A DNA stretch of 64,000 nucleotides from assembly GCF_009727055.1 (NCBI RefSeq), contig NC_052357.1, positions 13,031,288 to 13,095,287 on the forward strand. The letters are read 5' to 3'. The notes below the pieces were generated by a model. It was not told the DNA's origin, did not search any database, and worked only from the letters and a program-made list of their open reading frames with translations. A program made the translations under genes and the position numbers. The stretch is from Benincasa hispida (lineage: Eukaryota; Streptophyta; Magnoliopsida; Cucurbitales; Cucurbitaceae). The first letter of the stretch is position 1; the number at the start of each line of letters is the position of its first letter. Shown here one piece after another: positions 12,621 to 22,271 of the stretch.

Positions 12621-13080
12621 TTTTATGGATAAAAATCTAAAAGATTAAAGAAAACTGAATTTTAAAAAAAAAAACAAAAAAACAAAAAAACTTATGGCTC
12701 AATAAAAAAGTAATAATAGGATGATTTCACAATTGATTTGTGTGAGTAAGGAAGCGATTGAGTTTCTAAAAACAAAAAAAAAAAGAACGAATACAAATGA
12801 AAGATTCAACAAAAAAAAAATATCAATTTTCTTTCCTTCAACACATGCTAATCCAGGATTTAAGTTTTTCCCTTGATAAAAATTTAAATAATTAAACAAA
12901 ATTCGATCAATAAAAACTAAAAACTTCAAGAAGTAATAGTGGGACGATTCCACAATTGATTTGTATGACTAAGAAAGCTTTGGGTTTCTACAAACATAAA
13001 TAAATAAATAAGTAAATTTTCTTTCACTAAATCCATGTCAATTCAAGATTTAAGTGTTTCTCTTGATAAAAAAATCTAAG

Positions 13081-14090
13081 GGTGAATCTTCCTCTTTGTC
13101 TTACTCTCTTATTTATGAAATTGCGATTGAGTTTCTACTTCTGTGATTTTTTTCTTTTGGTTGGATTTGTACTCACTATCTTTTGTTAAATTTGTCATCA
13201 CCTTTTGTCTTCTTGAATTCCTCATCCATGACAGGCATATTGTTTAAAAAACTAACCACAACATAGAAAAATACATTGCAAAATGGGAAGAGTAAAAGTA
13301 AAATATTCATGTTGTAGAGAATTAGATGGTGATAATTAAATGAAAAATTCACGAGCGTACATCATAACAACTACAAAATGATGAGAACTAAATCAAATCA
13401 TTAACTAACCCTTAAATGTAGAATTATGAAAGGGTGGAAATTTTAAGAAGGGTTGGGTTGAATCATAATTAACCATTAAATCTAATTCCATTTGAGAAAA
13501 AAAAAATATAAAATTCAAGAGCATAATGGATCTATGTTGAAGAATGAATGGCAAAAATATAAATGTAAAGAATCTCCCATTTTGGCCATTTTAATATAGT
13601 AGAGATAATTCAATAAGTAATATGTCCTATCATGTGAACTTCTTTTGTTTAGGACACTTTGAGTGTCGTAGATAACAAAACTATCTTAGAAAATAATGTG
13701 AATTCGTTGAAATCGTATTATTGTTTTTAATGTATATATTCTCCTATAATTTTTTTCTCTTAAAAGAAAGGAAAAAAAAAAAAGAAAAAAAAACTTTATT
13801 GTAGTTTGTCAATATGTTTATTTTTGTTATTTTCTTCATTTGATCTATAATTAATATGTACATTTACAATATTAATATTGTTTTGGATCTTTTATAAAAA
13901 AATTTAAAAAGAAATTTCATAATTATATATGCTATCTAAAAGAGGCTATGGGATAGAAACACTTGATTTCCCTTTTACCTTTTTTAGTTGATGGTATATC
14001 TTATACTTTCACTTGAAAAAATAGCAAAACACGTAATTATTTGAATTATAGCAAAATGCATTGGACACACGTATATCCATATTTGTTTAA
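13081..14090. other. AT-rich intergenic DNA, no gene seen
   Basis: No supported coding sequence, RNA gene or complete element was found. Homopolymer runs are common, for example the purine-rich tract near 13765-13790. Confidence 0.55.
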
Positions 14091-14091
14091 T

Positions 14092-14857
14092 CCAAAAATA
14101 CCCTTAACAACTCATTTAATTGCACAGTATTTAATCCAACAATTTCGTTAATTTGATTGTAATTAATCATCAAATACACAATTCTAGTTGTTTTTGTTTG
14201 CTCTAAAATATTCATCTTGGATGGATTTCCTTTTTCCATGCAGATATTATGGCCTTAATTTTGATTTTTAGTTAGCAAATCTTCCAAAATCATATCTACC
14301 AATTTTTATACCTTCAAATTTTGAAATCTCATGTTATATTACATTTTTTTTTCCGTAAATCTCTTTTATGTTAATGCTAACTAAATCACACGATAACAAG
14401 ATTATTTTTATCAATATTTTTAATTGTAATTTTCTCTTAAACAATTTATAAATTATTTTTATCATTGTCTTTAATATAATTTATAGTTTTAAACATGACG
14501 AATGATAAAACGTTTTGTAGCCAATTCTTCTTATTTTTAATTATGGCTTTATCATTATACTCATTATAATTTTGTTTTAAATACGAAATATAATAATTAG
14601 TTCATAATTAGTCATCATTATCAACAATATCAAGCCCATATTTAATTGAAACTAAACTACAAAACAACCATAGTCAACTCTCAATTAAGTATTCATTAAC
14701 TCTTTCATTGTTCTTAATCTCTCTCATTGACGTGGTTAATTCACAATTAAGGATCATGTTCAATGGTATGTAGAATGAAAATAACAACTATCATGACTTT
14801 CGGACTATTGAAATCTTTGTCGTTGCAGACACGACTTTTAATCATTTTTGTTGATTC
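14092..14857 (+). repeat. Left copy of a duplicated flank around the first CACTA element
   Basis: Three blocks occur in the same order here and at 20350-20890: CTCATTTAATTGCAC...TTAATCCAAC (about 14108), AATCTCATGTTATATTAC (about 14325) and CAACTATCATGACTTT...GGACTATTGAAATCT (about 14785). The copies differ in length. The CACTA element lies just after the third block of this copy. Confidence 0.55.
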
Positions 14858-14874
14858 CACTACAAGAATTTTAG

Positions 14875-15004
14875 GCTTTAATGTCGGTTGAAAAAAGTGA
14901 TATTGAATGTATAATGTCGTTTTTAAAAAACGAATCTTTAATGTCGGTTTTAAACCGACATTGAAGATGGGCTACAATGTCGGTTTAAAACCGACATTAA
15001 AGAC
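14875..15004. repeat. Left subterminal repeats of CACTA element 1
   Basis: At least three copies of the AATGTCGGTT motif, two of them forming perfect or near-perfect palindromes of the type GTCGGTTTAAAACCGAC. In En/Spm elements such subterminal motifs are where a transposon-encoded DNA-binding protein attaches. Confidence 0.8.
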
Positions 15005-15483
15005 CTCTCATTTTTTTAAGCTTTATTAAAAAATATCTTCTTCATTTCATATCAAATCTTCTCTCTCCTAATTTCACTTCTCTCTTACCAAACCCTATCT
15101 TCTCCTTAGCTTGGCCGTGCGAATCACTTCTGATCGTCGTCGTCAACGGTGTTGCTTGGATCTCCATCGTTGTGGGCTTCTTCCGGTGGTGGGTCATTGT
15201 CGTGGGTGTTCTCCGGTTGTTTTTCGTCGTCGCGTGGGGCTTCTCCAGTTGTTCGTCGCATGGGTGTTATCTGGTCAACTCGTCGTTACTCTAGTCATGG
15301 AGGTGGTTGTTCGTCGTGGAGGTGGAGGCCTCCACCCCTGAAACGGACGTTAGTGGTGCCGTTGAGACAGAGAACTTCTCTGTTGTCCTGCTTTGGAGGT
15401 CAGGTTGTGCATACTACTGTTTACTTAATTTATTTATTTCAATCACCGGTCTTTAAGTCATAGGTATTTGATAAATCCGTAGG
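15005..15483 (+). other. GC-richer segment of CACTA element 1, origin unknown
   Basis: Within an AT-rich element, 15111-15350 is rich in CGTCGTC-type triplets and leaves two overlapping open frames of 76 and 104 codons. Neither shows a domain that I recognise. It precedes the first S1-gene exon and could be captured promoter or leader DNA or a third captured fragment. Confidence 0.3.
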
Positions 15484-18400
15484 AACACGAACTTGCTGAC
15501 TGGACTAAAGTAGAGGATCTGGCGAAGTCAGGAGACAGAGCCGATGTGGAAGTAATAAGCTCAAGTACTCGAGGTTTTGTTGTAAGTATATTATAGCTAG
15601 TTCATGTGCTTTGTCCTGCTTGTATTTGAAGTTAACTTATTTCTTTTTGGTGTTACTTCTTCTTACTTTGATTTGTGAAGGTATCATTTGGCTCCCTAAT
15701 AGGATTTATTCTGTACCGTAATCTTGCTGCCAAGTGGAAGTTCTTAGCTTTTGAGTCATGGCTAAGACAGAAAGGTTTAGATCCATCAGTATACAAGCAA
15801 AACTTAGGAACTATTGGAAGTAGTGATGGTGGAAGCCAGCCTTTTACCAGTACTAGGCAGGATTCGGAAATTGATGTAAAAGATGGGGCATAACTCACAC
15901 CTGATATGAAATTGGAGGATCTTCTTCAAATTTATGATCGAGAGAAAATCAAATTCTTGTCATCATTTGTTGGCCAGGTAAAAAAGCCTCACTCATTTCA
16001 GAAAATACAATTGTTCATGTTAAGAGTACTGATAAACTGTATAACTTGCAGAAAATCAAAATAAATGTGGTGTTGGCCAACAGAAAATCAAGGAAGCTTA
16101 TCTTTTCCGTAAGGCCAAAAGAAATGGAGGAATTAGTCGAGAAAAAGAGGAGTTTAATGGTTCGCTACTTCGTCCTATAGTAGCATTTGTTGGATGCTAT
16201 GCCAGAGTGCTAGTTTCAGTAATTTTGACTCATTGAACTTAAGTCGAAGATAATTAATAATTTTTTCCCAGAGTTTTTGAATTGATTAAGAAGATATCAT
16301 GCAAGAAACAGTAGTGTTCATTATTTACTATTTAGTTCTTATTTTATTTTCATTTATTTTCTGTAACACTATCAATGCCTCCATGTAGCTTGTTGGTAAA
16401 TAAAAAAAAAAAAAAAAAAATCTCATTCAAGATAGTTTTGCTGACATTGTTAGGATATGCCTTGAAGAATTTTTTACTACCAAAGGCATAAAGATGAGCA
16501 CTTCTCTTTTAATACATTACACTATTCATTTGTTATGCAGTTGAAATTTCTCATGCGCCCACCTTCTACACACAATTTAAGGGTTGAAGCATTTGCCAAA
16601 ATAAACCTTGGCACTGCTAAATTTAATCAAGTTTGGGTCTAGGCTTCCTTTTTCTGCATTATCTGAGTCTATTTTCTCGGTTGCTGCTGTTTTGAGGCAC
16701 AAGGCCCTTGTATATTCTGCATTGACAAAATCTTTTGTTTTCTACCAAAAGTCTAATGTTTGTGGTGTCTCTTATTTAAAGAAAATTTGCATTTATTTGA
16801 CTGCTTTTCAGGGTGACGTTGCAAGTAGGTGACGTTGTCAAATGCTGCATCAAGAAGATTGCTTATTTTGGTATCTTTGTAGAGGTAAATAGAAGAGTTT
16901 CTTGTTTTTTTATTACACTAAAATTGTATGTCAACATGATATGGTGCATACTTCTAAAAATATGGTCAATAAAGAAATTGTTGATGGTTCGTTTTCAAAT
17001 TGGGAATAGACATTATTTGCTTTAAGTTGCTCTTTTAGACATATTTACTTGTATTAATGTTTATGTATGTGTTCTAAAATGTTGAGTTTTTCCTCCACCA
17101 TATTGATATAGATTGAAGAAGTTCCTGCTTTGATTCATCAGACAGAGGTTTCCTGGGATGCTACTTTAAACCTTGCATCATACTTTAAAATTGGTCAGGT
17201 ATTTGCCATCACGATTCGCCAAATATGCTAATTTCTATTTTATTCACTAAAGTTCAAAGAAAAATTTATTACCATCATGATTACTTTCATTAAAGATCAT
17301 CTAGCGATTCACACATTATTAGATGCTAATTCAAATATGACCCTAACCCCTTAACTCTCCCCAAATCCAAATTATAGAGCAAGAAAATGAGAGTGCCATG
17401 TAACAATGTTTTGGTAAGATCATGACCATACCCTATTCAAGAGATTGGGGAATTCTCCCACCTTATGTTTAAGAGTCAAGTGACAACCTCTCTACTTAAA
17501 AGAAGTTTCACTATATATATATTTCAAAATTGGGTTGGGGGAAGGAGGAGACGGGGAACATGGCCACAAACCAATGAGTTACCTGTGGAACCTTCATATT
17601 TCAAACTTCCAGTTTATATTTTTTTTCACGATTTAATTGTCTCCATATCTTTCTTTTGTAGGTTGTAGAGGCAAGAGTTCATCAATTGGATTTTTCACTT
17701 AAACGCATATTCTTATCGTTGAAGCAGATAATAGTAAGATGTATTCATAAATTAAACATCTTCATAAAGTTTTAGCAACTTTTCTGTGTAGAAACCATAT
17801 TTTTCTTAATGCAGCCAGACCTGTTAGCCTTAGATTGAGGCTGTATCCAAAGGGCGTTTTTTCCATAGCCCTGGATTGGCTTCAACCTTTTAGGTAAAAT
17901 GGCTACCATTTTTTTTTTTCTTTTCTTTTTCTTTCTTTTCTTTCTTTTCTTTTTTTTCTTTTTTTTTTTTTTTTTTTATCATGAGGATAATATTTGAAAC
18001 TTAAACGAAAAGGGAAATTCTCCCCATCTTATCCCAAGCTTTCATGCAATCTACAGTATATGTGGTGAATGAGTATTATCTAGTTCCTTATATTTATATG
18101 GTCTTGGGCATAGCTCGGTGTCTTCAGATCATTTTCCACCAAACTCTCCATTTGATGCAGGTTTATATGGCTTCTATGTATGAAAATTCGTACAAATTAC
18201 TTGCTCGATCTGGAAACAAAGTACGAGAGGTAAATATTCAGAAACATTACTCTTTGCCATTGCCAAAAAAGTCACTAAAATTCTTATGAAGCTTGGGACT
18301 AAGAGTCAATTGTACAAAGGAATAAGCTATAGAACTTTGGATTTATACCCTGGTTTGTGGGTTTCGTACCAAGTCCATATAGCATAGGTTTGTGGAGCTT

Positions 18401-18787
18401 ACAAGATCAACAAACTTGTAGATTGGTAGACTAAACATAAGTTTAACTTCTTAACCATATATTACATAAGCTGACTCATGAGCCAAACACCCCCTTTGTT
18501 AATTGAAAATATTTTCTTTAATCTTCCGATATTAAACAGATCAACATTTCCAATTCATCAACTCTAGTTTAAGTTGAAAAGAAGTATACTTCTGCATTTT
18601 TAAGGACCAACTGATCTAAGCACCTCACTTGTTTAAACTTATGTAATCTTGTGATTTTATTTTTGTATGCAATCAAGAGTGTTATTTGAAATCTGGATAT
18701 TATATTGTGCAGCTGATGGTTGAGACATCTTTGGATAAAGAAACAATGAAATCAGTTATCTTAACTTACACCAATAGGGTATCGTAG
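15484..18787 (+). pseudogene. Captured S1 RNA-binding-domain protein gene copy (plastid SRRP1-like), broken
   Basis: Exon-like blocks with preserved GT/AG borders: about 15484-15581, 15681-15977, 16053-16159, 16812-16884, 17112-17198, 17662-17732, a doubtful block near 17815, 18161-18229 and 18713-18787. The translation shows two S1-type segments (ADVEVISSSTRGFVVSFGSL; LQVGDVVKCCIKKIAYFGIF) with ALIHQTEVSW and a basic link RNLAAKWKFLAFESWL. Plant S1-domain proteins of this kind bind RNA, mostly in plastids. A stop at 15891-15893 interrupts the second block in frame, and the block near 17815 has further stops. The introns are retained, so the copy was taken at DNA level, not through mRNA. The 5' part of the parent gene is absent. 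Confidence 0.8.
17910..17978 (+). repeat. Pyrimidine tract (T with CTTT interruptions)
   Basis: About 70 bases of almost pure T with regular C interruptions, lying between captured exons of the CACTA element. A low-complexity tract prone to length change. Confidence 0.8.
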
Positions 18788-19104
18788 CCAGTTTCTTGAG
18801 TTTTGTTTTAAAATCAGATGGTAAAATAGCCCAAAATCTTAAGAAATTTCAATGCCAGTTTCATATTCGTATCCCTACTTCTTAGCTCAGGAAAGATTAT
18901 GCATGTTGGAGTGAGAATGTTGTGGGGATACCAGTTATAGTTAAGTTCTATGTTTTGCTATATATCTACTTTAATAATACTTCTTTGCCCTGTTAGCTTT
19001 CTTTTAGTTTTCAGGAAAGAAAAAAAAAAGAATCTACGTTTTGCTATATATCTATTTTAATAATCTGCATTTTGTTTCATTTTGAATGTTGAATTTTATT
19101 TTAG

Positions 19105-19298
19105 ATGATTATGGCGCATCTGAGAATATGCTGAGGCAATTCGATATGAACATGGCCTATGGACCTTGCCTTGGAATGACCAAAATGACTCGGTGGGAGC
19201 GTGCCTGTAATCTTGGTCCGAACCCTCCAAAAGATATTGAGACACTCTTAAAGGCTGGAAAAGTGCAGTTGGAGTGCTTGTGGGATTCTCGAGTTTAA
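19105..19298 (+). pseudogene. POLD4: Captured fragment of DNA polymerase delta subunit 4 (POLD4)
   Basis: After an AG acceptor-like site the frame reads DDYGASENMLRQFDMNMAYG, then PCLGMTKMTRWERA, then NPPKDIETLLKAGKVQLECLWDSRV and a stop. The AYGPC-G-T---RWERA and LGLNPP blocks mark the conserved C-terminus of POLD4, the smallest subunit of the replicative DNA polymerase delta. One usual LGLNPP is LGPNPP here. The fragment is open to its stop and carries no N-terminal PIP-box exon. It lies only 318 bp after the S1-gene copy on the same strand, so a chimeric transcript is possible. Family assignment is from memory of the conserved block. Confidence 0.75.
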
Positions 19299-19990
19299 AC
19301 TACTCTGCGCTGTGTTATTTTTGTTTAATGTATGAAGTGTATACTGTACTTTTGGACAAAATGGTCAACCCCTGGCTGAAACGTAATCACTATTCATGTG
19401 ATGTGAATGGGCTAGAAATAGAATGTTTGCTGATGACAACTTCTTTGGTTATTTACTTCTCAGTTATGTTCAAAACCACTTATGAGTAGTTGTATAGTTA
19501 AATTTGGCTGATATTTTCCTTTCCTAGTGTTGTTATACTTGAACTTGACATGATGTGTGAATCTGTGATTTAGACGTCTTTCGATTCCTAAAAGTTGAAG
19601 AATATTTGTATAAGTAGTAGCATTTCAAAATTTTGTCAATGTGATATTGGTAGGTTCCTTATTCTTGGCTGTCTTAGATTTAGAACAGAGTAGTCAAAGA
19701 TTTATACAGGCATTATGAGATTGTTAATAAGTTGGGAGATTGCTGAAGAAGACAAAGTTGAAGAGTTGAGTTGAAACTGATTGAAAATGGGATCTCATTT
19801 TTGCAATAGGAATAGTTTTTGTAATGGAGAAGGCTAAGATTGTAGAGAACATAAGGGAGGGGTAAGATTTTTTTAGTCTATTGCTTGGAAGTAGCAGAAT
19901 TTAATATAAAGAAAAAAAAGTAAAGTAAAGTGAGATATCTTCAAATATCTCCTCTGCTCTTCTACAATTTACATTTAATGTAAAACGGAC
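19299..19990. other. Non-coding tail of the captured region in CACTA element 1
   Basis: Probably 3' untranslated and downstream DNA taken along with the POLD4 fragment. No coding frame or repeat of note was recognised. Confidence 0.4.
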
Positions 19991-19997
19991 AGATTCA

Positions 19998-20250
19998 GGC
20001 TTCAATGTCGGTTAATAATTAAAAAAAAAAAACAGAGGCTTTAATGTCGGTTGCAACAGACATTAAAGACCTTTAATATCGGTTGGAAATTTCACTGAAG
20101 GTCTTTAATGTCGGTTGTAACCGACATTGAAGGTTGTGTTATTGAAGCCCTTTAATGTCGGTTTAAAATCGACATTAAAGGCAACCAACATTAAAGGGCT
20201 TTAATAACTCGGGCTTTAATGTCGGTTTAAAACCGACATTAAAGCCCGAA
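19998..20250. repeat. Right subterminal repeats of CACTA element 1
   Basis: Five or more copies of TTTAATGTCGGTT in both orientations, including the palindrome GTCGGTTTAAAACCGAC at about 20220-20237. These mirror the left subterminal region. Confidence 0.82.
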
Positions 20251-20349
20251 TTTCTTCTAGTGTTCGATGCAATCTAATCTTTTTCCTCCTTCTGAATATA
20301 GTATTTCTCGATGTATCGTGATGGTTGCAATAATTCTAACCTTATTAGA

Positions 20350-20890
20350 ATGCCCTAAATACCTCATTTAATTGCACTGTAGTTAATCCAACAGCTTTGT
20401 TAATTGCACTGTAATTAATCCATCAAATTCACAACCTCGGCTCTACCGATTTCCATTTAGATATTCAACTATCAAATTCACAATCTCGGCTCTACCGATT
20501 TCCATGCGAATATATTGGCTCAATCCCAATTCTTTAGAATCTCATGTTATATTACTTTTCCTAAATTTTATTTTTTAATTAAATTTGTTTGATTTGGTTT
20601 GAGAAATTTATTAAAAGATTTGAATTCAATACGGGAGAGAAGAAAACCTTGACTTTTACTAGATCAAAGTCAAACTCAGGTTAAGAGTTGATCTATGTGT
20701 GTTTTACATTAGTTATATTAAAGAGAGAGAGAAAAAACCTTAAATTATTTTAGCCCATAAGCGTTAAGTTATATTAAGAACAACTTAAGTTAAGTAATTT
20801 TACATGAGTTATATTAAGAACAACTATCATGACTTTTGGACTATTGAAATCTCTGTCGTTGTGGACACAAAATTAATGATTTTTGTTGCT
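20350..20890 (+). repeat. Right copy of the duplicated flank around CACTA element 1
   Basis: Collinear with 14092-14857: the same three blocks in the same order and orientation. A short internal tandem duplication (AATTCACAACCTCGGCTCTA-type, twice at about 20427 and 20475) is present only here. Confidence 0.55.
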
Positions 20891-22140
20891 TAAAAGCATG
20901 CATGCCCCCCTATCTTCTCCTTCACGCAAACCACCATGAATATAAACCTCATTTTTTCCTTATTCGCGTGAGACCCATAAACTCTAGCCTACAACCAACA
21001 ACCATCAGTTGCTACTTGTTGATGACCATCGCTTGCTGTCAACCATTGCATACTGTTGTCCATTGTGGGTAAGTCGTGTGCCATTTCTCTTATATCAATT
21101 AGCGCAACTTGTTGTAACCAACCTTCGCATGCTTTCCGCTTTTCATCAACATCCACCGATTGTTTCTAGAATGCCATCGTCGTTGTCTGTGATGGTTGTC
21201 AACGGTTATTGTTGTTGCTCACACTGTTCAAGGTTAGAAGTTACTGATGCAAAAATGGTTTTTACCTTTAGAGAAGATGAATATAAGGTTTCACGTTACT
21301 TCACCCATTTCAAAAGGTAGGTCATTCATTTGGTTGGGTTTTACTTTATGTGTAATTAATAATTTTTCTTGATGAAGGTTTGTAACATCCCATTTGCATG
21401 CTCAAGTTACTTTGGGCTTTTATAATTCCAAATTTATTATTTACAGAAGAAAAGTTGATTTGCTATTTTTCCAAATGAAAAGTTAAAATATGTTATTTTT
21501 CTCGTTAGCCTTTATTTTTAATTTCCTTAAATACTTTCCATTGAATTTTCACATTATTTCACCTTAAATTTGAACTCACGTGAGTTTTGTTTATTTTACT
21601 ATCCAAAACTTTCCTCTTATAATATTTTTTTTGTATACTAATATTTTAAGTCTATTTTAATTTTGTAATTAGTTATCAACATTTGATATTATTTTGTAAC
21701 TATTTTTCTATTGTTTTAAAAAAATTTATGCTCTCATATCGACATTTACCATATACCTCTAAATGTTGTCTTACATTATAAAAATGATTATTAGAAATGA
21801 TGAATATAGTCTAATTAATTCACAATCAAAATTTTATTAACTAATTATAACCGTTTCATTAATTTTTATAAGACTTCAATGTTTCCATCTATTTCAAATA
21901 TTGATAATAGTAAACAAAAAAAAAATTAAAGAGCAAATTTGGAATATTGCCATTAATTAATTATTATTTTTTTTTTTTTTAAAACAGAAAAATTGGGGTG
22001 CTTCCGAAAAGCCTGGGGATTTTCTTTTCTTCCATTGATGCCTAAATTTTTAAAGTACAGAAAAAAATAAATTCGATCGATTCTCCTCTTCATTTCCATT
22101 CTTCCCTTTCCCCTCTGCTAGAACCTTCCGCCTTTCTTGA
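20891..22140. other. Intergenic DNA, no gene supported
   Basis: A 103-codon frame at 21009-21320 has no recognisable domain and no good gene context, so it is not called. From 21370 on the DNA is AT-rich and non-coding. The GFA2 promoter is expected in the last few hundred bases. Confidence 0.5.
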
Positions 22141-22145
22141 CCCAA

Positions 22146-22154
22146 TTAGGGTTT
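22146..22154 (-). promoter_or_regulatory. GFA2: Telo-box-like motif upstream of GFA2
   Basis: TTAGGGTTT, the reverse complement of the telo-box, lies 118 bases before the GFA2 start codon, probably in the leader or at the transcription start. Such motifs are frequent in plant housekeeping genes. Confidence 0.45.
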
Positions 22155-22271
22155 TGTCAGGGTTTATCACAATCATCAATTGGGAATCCTCCAATTCCCC
22201 ATATCCATTCACTCTCCCACCTACACACTGAGCTTGAGATACGCTAACCTCTCCTTGTTTCGTAGCTCCAA

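Larger units (their letters stand above)
11280..13080 (+). repeat. Interrupted tandem array, units of roughly 200 bp
   Basis: A unit containing AATAAAAATCTAAAAAATTA, then AAAACTAAAAACTT, then AGAAGTAATAGTGGGATGAT and ATTGATTTGTGTGAGTAAG, then CAAATGAAAGATT, is recognisable at about 11280-11450, 11450-11660, 12620-12790, 12790-13000 and 13000-13080. The segment between about 11660 and 12620 is unrelated and splits the array. The units have diverged considerably. No coding sequence. Confidence 0.6.
14858..20262 (+). mobile_element. CACTA (En/Spm) element carrying host gene fragments, no transposase
   Basis: The termini are CACTACAAGAA at the left and TTCTTCTAGTG at the right, forming the inverted repeat CACTA-AAGAA. 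The 3-bp target duplication TTC is present on both sides (14855-14857 and 20263-20265). Both ends hold subterminal repeats of TTTAATGTCGGTT, many arranged as inverted pairs. Across 5.4 kb there is no transposase domain. Instead the plus strand contains exon-intron copies of an S1-domain gene (15484-18787) and a POLD4 fragment (19105-19298). This is the arrangement of a gene-capturing ('Pack-CACTA'-like) non-autonomous element, which would depend on transposase supplied in trans. Confidence 0.9.

Noticed and set aside
15111..15463. Overlapping 76- and 104-codon frames in CACTA element 1 as a possible new gene
   Set aside because: Low-complexity CGTCGT-rich sequence without domain; recorded only as a GC-richer segment of the element.
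21009..21320. A 103-codon plus-strand frame
   Set aside because: No recognisable domain, repeated TTGTTG/CCATCG-type triplets, and no splice partners; likely chance.
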